This document shows, in pieces, positions 10,192-21,147 of a stretch of 24,901 nt of DNA. Numbering within the stretch: position 1 is the stretch's first letter; every line of letters begins with the position of its first letter. The stretch lies in the NCBI GenBank assembly GCA_021464525.1, contig JADRCO010000893.1, forward strand, positions 1-24,901, in the 5' to 3' direction. The notes beneath the pieces were generated by a model. It saw only the letters and a list, made by a program, of their open reading frames with translations, was not told where the DNA came from and searched no databases. Position numbers and translations under genes: made by a program. Origin of the DNA: Rhizophagus sp. LPA8_4_AMF. Its lineage: Eukaryota > Glomeromycota > Glomeromycetes > Glomerales > Glomeraceae.

Positions 10192-11568
10192 ATGATCAGG
10201 TTCATTTTAAATTCGCTTTTACTCCTTTTCTTTTTTGGAATTGTTACCGCATCAAAAGATTTTGGTGTTGTTATGGGTGACAAAGATTATAAAACAACAA
10301 AACAACTTCGTGCTGTTTATAATCAACAAGATGCTGATCCTTCTGATGGATATCATAAAGCTGAATTTAATTTAAAAACAAATTTACCATCATTTAATCC
10401 TGATCAAAGTAGTGTTGAAAGTATTAAATGTAAAACAGATGCAAATGGTAAAAGAAAGATTACTTTCAGCTTAAAGGATAAAAAAGCGATTGAAGATGTT
10501 AAAGAATGGCCTGAAAGAGTTATGTTATTAATTTCACATAAATGGAAATGTTTTGGTAAAAGGTCTACCCAATTTTTTACGGCTACTGATAGAGTTATTA
10601 ATGAATCTAAATCAGCTGTAACTTTTGCTATTATGAGATGTGATTTTCCTTACAATTCTGAAGATTATGAACTTAATATTAATTGGGTTGAAGGTGATCA
10701 ATCAAAGAATAAAACTCGTCGTAGTCTAGAAGAAAGATTCGGATTCGGTATTCCATTTCCAACAATTAATTCGAGTAATAAAATAGGTTTAAATGTCTTA
10801 TTTGATTCAAAAAGTGGACAATCTTCAAGACCAAATATACCAATTATAAATGAGGAAAATGTTAAATTATTTTGCTCTAATTGTTTTACAAAAGGTGATG
10901 CTACTATTGCTGTGAAAATTAGGGGTAATCTTATTCCTCCTAAATTAAAAGAAGCTTCAATTAGTCTTAATGGAAATTTTCTTATGAACCTTGATTTTAC
11001 TCTTGAGGCTTCAAAAGAAAAAGGTCGGGGAAAAAATAATCGTAAAAATTCTTCTGCTAAAGATTTTCCTATTTTTAGTATTGGTTTGGGTCCTTTTAAT
11101 ATACCTGGTGTATTAAATCTTGGTCCTTCAATTGATCTTGTTGCTGCTGCTGATGCTACTTTAGAAACAACTGGAGCTCTTGAATTTGGTGGTGATCTTA
11201 GTTTACCAAATTTTAGTGCTACTGCTTCATTTAATGGTCAACCAAATTTTGATCAATCCGGTTTTAATCCTAAAGTTAATCTACATAAACCAGATATTGA
11301 TGTTGAAGCTTCTGCTACTATTTCTGCTTCATTAAAACCACAATTAGCTTTTGGTGTAAGTGTACTTAATGGTCGTGTTTTAAGACAAAAAGTTGGTTTT
11401 GAATTAGTTGGAACTCTTCAAAATACTTTTAAATTTGGTAGTTGTAAAAGAAAGAATCAACCACTTCTTGATTCTTCTCTTGGTGGTAATGTAGGTTTTT
11501 TTGTAAATGAAAATGGTTTTCCTATAGTAGAATTTCCTACTTTACCTTTAGTAAATAAATGTTTATAG
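10192..11568 (+). CDS. Secreted DUF7029/DUF7223-like protein, paralogue B
   Basis: Intronless 458-aa protein, aligned end to end with the gene at 3802. The signal peptide is residues 1-20/21 (MIRF, hydrophobic, ending VTAS). Shared blocks include QQ-D-x-DPS-x-GYHKAE, the LISHKWKCFGK motif, the C-S-N-C-F pair, KGDAT, LGPSIDLV, LKPQLA-x-GV and the terminal L-x-NKCL. Cysteines at 80, 120, 150, 228, 231, 418 and 457 match the paralogue one for one, suggesting conserved disulphides. A dibasic RR at 176-177 sits at the same place between the halves. A lysine/arginine-rich insert at about 274-290 is specific to this copy. Same direction as A and about 5 kb downstream, so the pair probably arose by duplication, with transposons inserted afterwards. 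Function unknown; DUF assignment is from memory. Confidence 0.93.
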   Translation: MIRFILNSLLLLFFFGIVTASKDFGVVMGDKDYKTTKQLRAVYNQQDADPSDGYHKAEFNLKTNLPSFNPDQSSVESIKCKTDANGKRKITFSLKDKKAIEDVKEWPERVMLLISHKWKCFGKRSTQFFTATDRVINESKSAVTFAIMRCDFPYNSEDYELNINWVEGDQSKNKTRRSLEERFGFGIPFPTINSSNKIGLNVLFDSKSGQSSRPNIPIINEENVKLFCSNCFTKGDATIAVKIRGNLIPPKLKEASISLNGNFLMNLDFTLEASKEKGRGKNNRKNSSAKDFPIFSIGLGPFNIPGVLNLGPSIDLVAAADATLETTGALEFGGDLSLPNFSATASFNGQPNFDQSGFNPKVNLHKPDIDVEASATISASLKPQLAFGVSVLNGRVLRQKVGFELVGTLQNTFKFGSCKRKNQPLLDSSLGGNVGFFVNENGFPIVEFPTLPLVNKCL

Positions 11569-14320
11569 AGGGTGATAGAGATAGAGAATTTTGTCGTACC
11601 ATGCATAATTATTTATTTAGTTTTTCATAAATTATATATATATATAATTTTTTTTTTTTTATACATAATTCTTTATATAGTGGGTTTATTTTTTTAATAA
11701 TAATGATAATACTAATTTAATAAATTTTGATTGTTGATCAAACGAAAATAATCACGTGTCAAACGATTCTAAACAAATGAGTAAATATTACTTACTATAA
11801 ATGTAAAGAACATAAAATAAAATGAAGTAAATCTTAAGTTTGGAACAAATCCTCTTTTCATACCCCGCCTTCTTATGTAACTGTATAAAAAATATCCTTT
11901 TTTATCCCCTAAGAGAAGGAATACCTTTAAATTATTTTCTGTTACATTTTATAAAAAGATTACGACTATTATTAATCTAACCTTAGATCACGTGTAACCA
12001 AACCGTTCGTTAGATTCACTACGTTTTCTTTTCGACTTAACGTTACTTTCTCCCACCATATGTCACACATTAAGATGTGGTGAACACGAAAAAGAAATTA
12101 ATCAGATACATAACTCAAAAGTTCTCAAATCAAGTACACCTTGACATAATATTTAATTTAACAGGCTGGTTATATTAATTTTCAAAAAAATGCATACTGA
12201 TCTTCCGCAAATTCTACAAACAACACAATCGTGTGCCTTCATCCAACGACGAAACAATAATGATAATGGCATCTCATAAATTGCGGCACTCTGGAATCAA
12301 GTGGTCGTCCATGTTAAACTCTGAAGTTGAAGAAGACTCCTTTCCTAAATTTTTGACATGAATGAAGTGATGTCACCTGCTTATTACAGAAATTTCTAGA
12401 GGTCTAGAGGTCTTGATGGTTAAAATGTGAATATGGAGATGGAATATCAACTATATTATTATCCGAATTGATGGAGCGGAAATCGACCAATTTCTGTAGT
12501 CGTTGAGGATTCAATGATGTTGGTTCAGTCCTTGCCTGGCATGATAATTATAACGTTAAGATTGAAAGGCGTAGGATGTAAAGATTTGAGGCTTCCCGCT
12601 TTCGCTGATGTTAGTTGATTTTGTGAAGAACTTACTGAGAGAGGTTGGTTCTAAATGGATTTCTTTGCGAAAATCAATTTTAACCAGAACGGAATTAGTA
12701 TAAATTCTACCGCTTTTGATGAATTTTTGATAAATTTGAACGAGTTTCAGAGTTTGATCGTTTGACCATTTGTCAAATAGTTTCACCGTTTAATTTATCT
12801 GCGTTTACTGTACTGTACCAATACAATTTAGTACATACTGTACAATCGTAATGTCAGTAAATTAAACATTTGATATATTAAATTTTAATATTTTATCACA
12901 AATCTTTGAAATTTATTATCTTATTGGTTTAAATGGTTTATGAAAATAATTAAAGCAAACAAATAGGATTATTATTATTATTATTATAAAGGCTTTTTAT
13001 TGTATCAAAAAAATGGGTTAATAAAATGTACGAAATAGTACTAGTGTACAAAATATAAAAAATTCATATACGATCCCTTTAAGTATCAGTACAAGTAGTA
13101 AAATGTACGAATACTGTGCTCGTACGAAAATTTTACTCATACGTTGATTTGGTCAACCCTCTGTATCTAATCAAAAAAAAAAATTTTTTTTTTTAGTATA
13201 TTAATTTTTTTTGACTTTCAGATAGCGTAGCGTTATGAATATTAGAGGTTTGTCAAACAATTGTATCTGATGTAAATTTTTCCAGAATTATGAGTTGTAA
13301 TAATAATCCATGTACTGTACTTTAGTATAAAAATATCTATTTTTTTTTCCTAGACTGTCACAGAAATTGGGTGCGTTTTCTTGGCCTTCATCACTTTCGG
13401 AGACGTTAGTATGATCTCATAAAATTAGGCATCGAGGTGGTCATCTGAAGCAATTTATGGAATTTGGAAGGTGGATGATTTAATTTCTAAACAGATACTA
13501 TTGGGAAAGTGTTGACAAAAAGTTAATCTAGGTAAAGTTATTATTTTTATTAGATTTTGGAGAGAATTATTTTGTTGTTATTTTTATAAACTGTATTGGA
13601 AACAAAATTTCTTGTAATTAGTTTTGAAAATGTTGGATAAAAGTAAAAAATACCGAAATCGCGTGAGAAAAAAATTTAAGAATATTTTTTTTTGAGTTTG
13701 AAACGCCTATTAAACTCCTTAATAATAAGAAAATAATGAAAACAATCAATTTCCCTTTTACAAAATCCGTACGTAGAAGTCATGTGTTTGCACAACAGTT
13801 TGATCATTGTTTTCAACGACCCAAAAATGTTAATCTACTGTATATGTTATTAAAAGGAAATGGTTATTTTTAATATATAAATATTTATAAAACAACGCAT
13901 GACTTATAAAAGGAACCAAATAATGGTACTAAACACGAGGGGACCCTCGGCGATTGTAGAAATGCATCAATGTAAACTTTTGCCAGTACCCGAGTTTTAT
14001 GATGAACATCGATACGTATTGACGTACATAGTCATCTATTTGCATAAATACTAAGATCACAACAGATCGAAAAGAGCCAAATCACAAACAAATATTTTTG
14101 TAGAGGCTACGTTGTAATTTAACATTAAAGTACGCAAATATTACTGAAATCTGATAATCGTTATTATTATAAATTTATCATTGCAATAGCTTTAATATAT
14201 TTAGAGCTTAATATTTAATTCTTATTTAATAATAATAATCTACAGTATATACAAATATAATTAAATAGCCCATCATAAATAATCTGTTATTATTATTATT
14301 TGTATACTTTGATTCTTTGA
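11569..14320. other. Intergenic region with decayed sequence
   Basis: 11569-12180 shows nothing beyond AT-rich sequence and the probable 3' region of paralogue B. 12180-12790 and 13200-13500 are less AT-rich and share loose similarity (words such as ATCTCATAAA, GGTGGTC/GTGGTCGTC), as if from one decayed element or gene family. 12795-13170 contains repeated GTAC and ACTGTAC words in both orientations that could be an old inverted-repeat element. 13500-14320 shows nothing clear. Confidence 0.45.
12556..12786 (-). pseudogene. Possible coding remnant of 76 codons, unrecognised
   Basis: This frame has more balanced composition than the surrounding DNA (WSNDQTLKLVQIYQKF near the start, then a K/R/E-containing stretch) and lies in a locally GC-richer patch. 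It ends at a stop without joining any neighbouring open frame that I could splice to it. The first 25 residues faintly recall a Myb/trihelix-type helix, but this is too weak to name. It may be an exon of a lost gene, a decayed transposon protein, or chance. Confidence 0.25.
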
Positions 14321-17300
14321 CTATTCATCATCTTCGTTACAGAATTCTTTGGTAATCCCTGTAAGTCTTGGTTGTAATTGAGGCATTTCTAGAAAAACAA
14401 AAATGATTAATTAAAAAAAAGATTATAATATCAAAATTAATAATATAACAAAATAATATCTCACCGGCCAGAATTTGTTTACAAAATAAAGAAACTTTCG
14501 TATAATCCAAATTCAAAAATGTTAATTTTGAAAGTCCTTTATTAAAGAAAAGAAAAAATATATTTTAGATCGAATGATATCAGGTCAAAAATACTTATAA
14601 TAATCTTATAATACAACGCTAATAAATTTACCTTTAAGTTCTTTTACACCTTTATCTGTAACACGAGTGTATCCAACATTAAGATATTTTAAGCTCCGAG
14701 GGGAAAATGCAGAATTACCAATTATTCGTAAAGATTCATTTTTAATCCTCGTTTTACTTAAACTTAAGTGCGTCAGTTCTCGTAAATCTAGAAATCATAA
14801 AATTTTAGTTTTTTTTTTAAAAAAAATAATTTAAATAATTGAAGTCGGAAATTTCGATGAACTAACTTCGTAAATTAGCCACACCGATATCCGTGATGCA
14901 TGTTCGATCAAGATACAATTCAACCAAGTTTTCTAAATCTAATAATCAGAAAAAAAAACTAATTAGTATATAAATAATAAATAAAGCTAATAGTGCATAC
15001 TTTTTAAGGCTGTCATTCCAGTATCAGTTAATTTAGTTCCAGATAAGGATAAATACGTTAAGCTATCATAAAAAAAAAAAAAAAATATTTTTTATTTAAA
15101 TAAATAAATAAATCTGAGAAAAAAATTCGTTTAATAATAAATTAATTAGTACCTTTTCACAGCTTCAATGCACAAAATACCGACATCGGTAACATTTATG
15201 AAATTTGTTAAGTCGAGCTTATTCAAAGGCAATTCTGAAAATAATAAAAAAATCAATTATATATAATGAGCCGATAAAAAAAAAGCACATTTTTCTTACC
15301 AGAAAAGTCTTGCAATACATCATCTAATTCTTCTTCTCGGTTCGGAAAGTTGACGTAGTTAAGAGACTTGTACTCTAAACAACAAAATTATGATATCAAA
15401 AATAATGAACATTAATCAATAATCAAGATAACAATAAATATACCTTTTGCCATCCATTTCAATCCGAATTGACCAACTCCTGTAGTTTCAGTCAAGTTCA
15501 AATCAATAAGATTTTTAAATCCACATAATATTTTCATTACATCTTGATCACAAAGTTTCGTTCTGGAAATATCCAAAAACTCTAAACTTTGGAAGCTTGA
15601 AGGATTAACTGGAACTTGAGGTGGTGTCAGTAGAGTGCTATCAAGATTGAGGGAACGCATGTTCACCAATGCTATATTATATGAAATCATTAATTATTAA
15701 TAATCTACGGTCCTGGGAAAACCACATTAAGAATTTAAAATAATATTTACGCTGCAAATCTAAAAACACTGTCCTTCCATTAACACCATTACAGTACGAT
15801 AAATCCAACACTTCCAACGTTTTTGCGAAGGCGCAATTTGCAAATAATTCTCTCAAACCATTAATAGTCACTTTTGTCTTCGATAAATTTAAATCGGTTA
15901 AATTATCAAATCCTATAATTTTTTATTTTAAACAAAAAAATTATTTATATAAAACAAAATTTATGATTAAAAAACTCTATTATTAGTTGATGAAATTTAA
16001 ATACCTTGTAAAGCTGGGAGAGCACGATCTTTAACCCTACAAGACGAAACATCTAGTGACTCTAAAAATAACAACCCTAAATAATCCAAATTTTTAGTTT
16101 AGTTATCAAGTAATGAAAAAACAATACATAATAATCGTTATAATTTTATTAAATTGAACCTCGTAATCCATTCAATCCTGTATCGGTTAATACTTCGCAT
16201 CCTCTTAAGCTAACTCTTGTAACTGAAGCACGTTGAGTGTTACCGATAACTTCCAATAAGGAGTCAGTTGCTCGCGGATAATTATCTAATATAATATTCT
16301 GTAAATTACTGTGATTATAAACAATTGAATTATTAAATTTCAATAACTTTGATAGTAATAAGAAATCAAAATTAAACATTATTCACCAATTCGCAAATCG
16401 TCTAAAAGTAAGAGAATCTAATTTGTTTAATTTTATCAACTCTGCCACTAGTAATTCACCAATGTTGGGTGAAACATTAGCAAGAGAACGAATTATTCTG
16501 ATGCTTGTGGCGGAAGTCAAGAGTACTAATAACGATTATTTATTGTTAGTCACGAATATCATAGAAAAAAAATAAAATAAAATTAAACTTACCAGCAACA
16601 CAGTATGCACATTTTGACTTCAAGCTTTCGACCCGAAATTCACGTTTGTTACCCTGTTTTACAGCGTTATCATGTACATTTTCTTCGGTATTTACTCTCG
16701 TTTGTATAGCATCAGCCAAACGTCGTCTTTTCTCTTCTTCCGTTTCGACTAATACGATAATTCGTTAATTAACAAATATGGTATGGAATCTTTCTAGTGC
16801 CTTTTTTTCAAATATTTAATGTTACAAACCATGCTCTTCATTTGGATCAACTGAATCTTGAGGAATAGTTGGACCATCAGTTAAACGATGACCTCCACCA
16901 GAAAACGGTGGAGGTTGCATACCTCTCAGAATATTTGGTGGAAAACGACCTCGAAGTGCCTGAATTCGTGGAGGTTGTCCAAAATTTGGAGGAACATTTG
17001 GTGGAACATTATTCGGAATCACGGGAATCTGTGGTGGCACTTGCGGAGGAATTTGTGGTAGGAAATGCGGAGGAACATTAGGTGGAATATTGTTTGGAAC
17101 CACGGGCTGTACGGGAATCTGTGGCGGAGCTTGTGAAGGAACATTTAGTGGAATATTGTTCGGGATCACGGGCTGTACGGGAATCTGTAGCGGAACTTGC
17201 GGATTCCCTATCACATGTCTTTGATTACTACCACCATCATCTTCGTCGTCATCATCGTCATCATCGTCATCATCATCGTCATCATCATCATCATTATCAT

Positions 17301-18316
17301 CATCATCATCATCAGACTCAATATCCAATCCCCTATTTGAAATTTTTGAAGTATTTGAAGTCCGTGATTTCACTGCTGGCTGTTGTGGTTGTTGTGGCGA
17401 AATATCAAGTTTTACAACATTCAAAGAAGCATTTGGTACCAAACCAACATCCGCGAGGGTCATATCCATTTGATCATCTCCAAATACCTTTCTAGGAAAT
17501 GGTAACATCAATTGAAATTTACTACTCGGTTCATTCTCACTAGATACCCATTCAAATAGATTAGAAATTTTCGTAGATGTAGAAAATTTTTGACGAATAG
17601 CTTGACCAGTTGACAAACGTATCTGAATAAGAGCAGTATTCTGTAAAGGTTTTGAGGAAGTTTCAGGTTGAGAAGCAGTTGAACTGCTTATACCACTATT
17701 ACTTTCTCCACTTCCACTTGTTTGATGTACTAATTTTCGTTGTTTATTCCTTATCCGATCTTCTTTGATTGCCAACAATGCTTTATTACGAGCTTCGCGT
17801 TCCAACATCTTCTGCTTCTTAGCCTCTTCCGCTGCTTTTACTGCTTTAGCTCTACTTTCCTTAGTATATTCTGATTCATCAACTGGTTGTGAATGACGAG
17901 ATACCAAAGCTGGTTGTGGAAATGAACTCGACTGTTAAATTATTTAATTATTAGTAAATCAAAAGTTGGAATTGAAAAAACCTTAATTGCTTAAAATATT
18001 ACCATAGCAGTATCAAGCGACATCGGAACAACGTCATTGGATGACGGTCTTAAGGAGAGTGTTGTAGTAGGACGAGAAACTTCCGAGTTCGGATCCAAAG
18101 CATTAAGAACCCTTCAATATTTTCAGTTTAAAGTATAATAATTAACAAAATATAATTAAATCAATAATATTATAATTATGTATTATATTATTACCACTCA
18201 GTAGCATCTTCTATAGTTCTATTACATGCAATTGCTTTTCGACAAACCCATTCGTCAAAACCAAAAGAAAGTAATTGAGCAAACATAACATCCTTATCTT
18301 GTTGATTTGAATCCAT
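14321..18316 (-). CDS. UBA-UBX-LRR protein, candidate Cdc48/p97 adaptor, 16 exons
   Basis: Exons on the minus strand: 18316-18195, 18111-18003, 17931-16830, 16748-16593, 16525-16387, 16308-16160, 16061-16005, 15912-15751, 15671-15444, 15374-15300, 15234-15153, 15062-15001, 14938-14867, 14787-14632, 14536-14465, 14388-14321. They total 2811 nt, giving 936 aa and a stop, with no internal stop. Residues 9-45 are a UBA-like helix bundle (QLLSFGFDEWVCRKAI), about 95-150 a charged coiled coil, and about 175-253 a UBX domain with the Cdc48-binding FPR at 222-224. About 283-310 is poly-Asp, about 320-430 Pro-rich repeats, and about 540-910 leucine-rich repeats of the RNI/F-box-LRR style (LxxLxLxxTxITDxGxxxL). 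UBA-coiled coil-UBX resembles UBXN1/SAKS1 family adaptors linking ubiquitinated clients to Cdc48; the LRR tail is additional. Eleven of 15 introns are phase 1. Weak donors (GTTTGT, GTTCAA) follow exons 3 and 6, but frame and LRR continuity support them. Confidence 0.9.
16972..17186 (-). repeat. Pro-rich tandem repeat inside exon 3 of the UBX gene
   Basis: The encoded protein repeats QIPVQPV(I/V)PNNIPxNVP about three times with decay into PPQIPPQVPPQIP. The repeat unit is about 60-75 nt and is visible in the DNA as recurring GGAATATTGTTCGGGATCACGG-like words. It forms a disordered linker between the acidic run and the LRR region. Confidence 0.75.
17232..17316 (-). repeat. Trinucleotide microsatellite encoding a poly-aspartate run
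   Basis: On the + strand this is an interrupted (CAT/CGT)n tract, read on the minus strand as GAT/GAC codons giving about 25 acidic residues with one Asn and one Glu. Mixed GAT and GAC codons suggest the acidic run is maintained at the protein level and is not only fresh slippage. Length polymorphism between strains is likely. Confidence 0.85.
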
Positions 18317-18768
18317 TTTAAATTATTCGACTGAATTTTGAAAAATATTTACAAACAATAAAATTGCGCAATTTAACTGTTAAAAAAACCCCAAGTTAAA
18401 AAAACCTGCTTTATTATAACGTAAAAAGTATTTTTAAAAATAAAATGAAAAGAACCGGCTTAAATATAAACCTAACCAAATAAACGATCAACGAGAGGAA
18501 AAAACTTTTTTTTGATAAATGGTTGTTTAAATGTGGCTAACAAATATGTCATGTACTTTCCTAACTCAGCAATTTGATTTATATACTGATTGACAGCATT
18601 GTCCGCAGTAACGGAGTTCGATGATTGTCAGCCGAGAAATTACATTAATTTCGTTCGTGCTGTTTGTAGTGAATCATTTAGTTCATAGCATTAATTTATA
18701 CTACGGCAAATTTTAAAAATGGTGAATAAATGTCTTTTCTAGCTTATTGAACCACTTATTTACATATC
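18317..18768. promoter_or_regulatory. Upstream region of the UBX gene
   Basis: About 450 bp between the minus-strand start at 18316 and the next possible + strand frame. It is AT-rich with a less AT-rich core at 18590-18660. It should contain the UBX gene promoter. No specific element is convincing. Confidence 0.4.
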
Positions 18769-18957
18769 ATGGGAAAAACTAAATCAATAAAAAAAACGCA
18801 GTTATGTAATCTGTTTCAAGTTCAACTTCGCCAAGAACTAAACTCTAGGAAAGAAAGACAGTGCGCAACGTCTATACTCGACCAGCACCTTATAGTAACA
18901 ATTGATCAACTTAAAAAATTATTAGGTATTTTAGTATTTAAAAAATCTAACCGATAA
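18769..18957 (+). CDS. Small ORF of 62 codons, unrecognised
   Basis: MGKTKSIKK start, then a helical, charged stretch (QVQLRQELNSRKERQ) and a C-terminal LKKLLGILVF segment. Composition is less low-complexity than the chance frames nearby. No homologous family is recognised. It could be a short real gene divergent from the UBX gene, one exon of a longer gene, or chance. Confidence 0.25.
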   Translation: MGKTKSIKKTQLCNLFQVQLRQELNSRKERQCATSILDQHLIVTIDQLKKLLGILVFKKSNR

Positions 18958-19223
18958 TTTATATAATATGAATTATTTTTTAAAATCAAAATGTTTTTTT
19001 TTTAAAACATAGTAAATTTACTATATAGTGACCCACAAAATTTGTGAAACAAAGTGTAAATCAGCCGCATTTAATGTAATACGTGCGTATTTTATTGTAT
19101 TTTTTTAAAAAAATGTCGCTCAAAAATTAGATTTAATAAATGTAAATTTTGCCTAGTAATAATTAATTTTTTAAATGTATATTTTATATTCTAAATATCA
19201 TGAATTAAATTATACATAAATTT

Positions 19224-19346
19224 ATGCAAGAAATCGAAATCTTGGATGTATATGGATATTTGCCAAAAGGAATTACTGGTAAATTAGCAGAAAAAAAATT
19301 ACATGGACATGAGTATGGACATGTTTATAATAAAAGTTCGGTATAA
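19224..19346 (+). CDS. Small ORF of 40 codons, possible exon or remnant
   Basis: Starts MQEIEILDVYGYLPKG and continues with a His/Gly/Tyr-rich end (HGHEYGHVYNKSSV). The codon and residue mix is protein-like compared with the surrounding AT-rich DNA. It is too short to assign. It may be an exon or a fragment of a decayed gene. Confidence 0.25.
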   Translation: MQEIEILDVYGYLPKGITGKLAEKKLHGHEYGHVYNKSSV

Positions 19347-19565
19347 TTAAAATCACATGCCATTTGAATTCTAAATCATGATCATCATCAATGTTGATGC
19401 TTACATAAAATGAAAATTGAAATTTCAAATGATGATTCTTTTTAATGAATAGAGTTCATTTTTTTTTTTATTTCATCAAAGTCGGATCGTCTGAACGTCT
19501 TACCACCAAAAAATCGCTGATGCGTGATATCGTTGTGGCGAGTATGGCAAATATACGTATTAGCT

Positions 19566-19645
19566 TTATATAAAACGATCATTTTTTCCGCAGTTCTTAA
19601 CTCTTACTCTTCGCTTTGTTTGCTGTAAATCTCGTCTTTAAGGGT
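19566..19645 (+). promoter_or_regulatory. Promoter-like TATA box with downstream leader and donor site
   Basis: TATATAAA at 19566-19573 is followed by a pyrimidine-rich, less AT-rich segment (19595-19643, with ACTCTTCGCTTTG) and then a donor-like GTATGA at 19644. This is the layout of a core promoter, a short leader exon and an intron start. A matching T-rich acceptor ends at 22808, 19 bp before the ATG of the microexon gene, which would make a leader intron of about 3.2 kb. The link is speculative. Confidence 0.25.
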
Positions 19646-19965
19646 ATGAATTTTTGCTATTTTATTTTTCAACTAAATAGTCTTTAAATATAATAATGCT
19701 GAAAGTACCGAAGTGTTTTTTTTACTGAAAACTTAGGTGTAGATGTTAAGTGAAAGTAATACAACATTTTCATAGAAGCTTAAAATAATTTGTCATGTTT
19801 GAGTTATGTATCAGAGAAAACATGTATAGCATTTTTAATATTTTTTAAATTTATAAAATATAAAAAATCTAATAATTTTATAAGGTGAAAAAAATTATAA
19901 CTATGATGTTCTAGTTAACTCATTTTTTTTCTAAAAAATATTGCAAGAATTATCTTTGCCCAACA

Positions 19966-20179
19966 TAGGGATGGGGCGACTCGTTCGTTCTTTAAAAAAT
20001 CGAATTGAGAAGAGTCAACCCGAAAAACCGTTTCGGTTTCATAATCGGCTTTTGTCACTTTGGTCCAGATCCGAGTCAGTACATATCAAAATTTATCAAC
20101 CCGATTTGGAATCGATGTACTGTACCAAACCTAATGGAACGAACTGACTCAAGTTAAACCCGAACTTTTTCCATCCCTA
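19966..20179. mobile_element. TA-flanked short element, about 210 bp
   Basis: TAGGGATGG at 19966-19974 and CCATCCCTA at 20171-20179 are exact inverted copies; the outermost TA pair can be read as a TA target duplication around 7-bp ends. Inside, GTTCG and CGGGT/CCCGA words occur near both ends in opposite orientation. The interior is markedly more GC-rich than its surroundings. The 68-codon frame inside it (from 19941) is a by-product of this composition. Confidence 0.55.
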
Positions 20180-20499
20180 GGCGGTGAATACGCGGCGCCA
20201 ATTTGAGGTTCGCAAAGTATTAAAAGAACTGATCGTCTTTTCGTGATTCCAAAGTCCAAACATATATATATAACTTACCAAAAGACTTAAATTTTATTCT
20301 TTAAACATCATATCATAAATTATGTAGAGTCCTTCATGTGGTCTCGTAGGTATTTTTCCAATATTAAGCACCCGAAAATAACACTATATAAATAGTTTGT
20401 GAACAATAGATCCATTTTTATTAAATAACATCGCGTAAATTTTTATGCATTTTTTGTTTATCTCTGTTGTCTAATACGGGGTCGTAGCTGGGTCGTCTA

Positions 20500-20640
20500 A
20501 AGCCAGACTGGACAAAGTTTCAATGACATGAACATGCGGACAAACAGACTTCGCCACATATATATAGTCCTTCGCTTCGCTTCACTCTTCAATTCACTCT
20601 TCGCCTCACTCTTCGCTCCAGAGTCTGGACAATTATATTT
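20500..20640. repeat. CACTCTTCGC-type short repeats
   Basis: Repeated CTTCGCTTC, CACTCTTC and CTTCGCCTC words at about 20570-20625 follow a TATATATAG (20559-20567). The stretch is enclosed by CCAGACTGGAC (20502-20512) and CAGAGTCTGGAC (about 20620-20632). A related ACTCTTCGCTTTG occurs at 19610-19622. It may be a transposon promoter or a short repetitive leader. Confidence 0.35.
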
Positions 20641-20973
20641 TTTTTAAAAGAAAAATAAAATTATTTTAAATTTTAAAAATTTGATTATATTTTTTATATT
20701 CTTTATTTTATTTTATTTTTTGATATACGTATTTCTTTTATTAGTAAATGCGGCGGACTTACATATTAAATACAAAAAATACATTGAAATTTAGAAAAGG
20801 CAAAAAATTTGCCTCTCCTAAATCTCTTCATATCAAAATCTTCCCCTAATATGGTGAAGTAAAGACTAACGTAACCTGAATGCACTAACTGCAAGAAATA
20901 TGCTACCATTTTCTAAATTTTATAATCTTTTTTCCTGTTTTCTAAATTAACAATAACTACCTATCCTAAATAT

Positions 20974-21147
20974 CTACTTTTTACCTGGTACTTCCTTAAT
21001 TACTTGTTGAAATTTTTCTCGATCTTCACGATCATCAGCTTTGTTGACACGTTTATTACCATCATCTTTTTGCCCAATATCTTCTTTATCTTTTGATACG
21101 AGGTGTTCAGATATTTTTAATATTCTTTTCAAATCATCGAGGACCAT
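20974..21147 (-). CDS. Small ORF of 57 codons on the minus strand, hydrophilic, unrecognised
   Basis: MVLDDLKRILKISEHL start, then a strongly charged middle (KDKEDIGQKDDG, ADDREDREK) and a VPGKK end. Residue mix and third-base use look coding. Upstream on the minus strand, TATAAATAG (complement of 21738-21746) could drive a transcript with a long leader. Downstream is a GC-richer untranslated stretch followed by AATAAAA-type signals near 20740 and an A-rich tail. The leader contains other short frames broken by stops, so this could be the last exon of an older gene, or the 3' end of a retroelement copy, rather than a stand-alone gene. Confidence 0.35.
   Translation of the reverse strand: MVLDDLKRILKISEHLVSKDKEDIGQKDDGNKRVNKADDREDREKFQQVIKEVPGKK

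Noticed and set aside
16869..17495. Two + strand open frames, the second rich in His (HHHRHHRHHH)
   Set aside because: They are the antisense of exon 3 of the UBX gene; the His run is the reverse of the GAT/GAC poly-Asp tract.
19941..20147. 68-codon + strand frame (MQELSLPNIG...)
   Set aside because: Lies almost entirely inside the TA-flanked element and is a by-product of its GC-richer composition.
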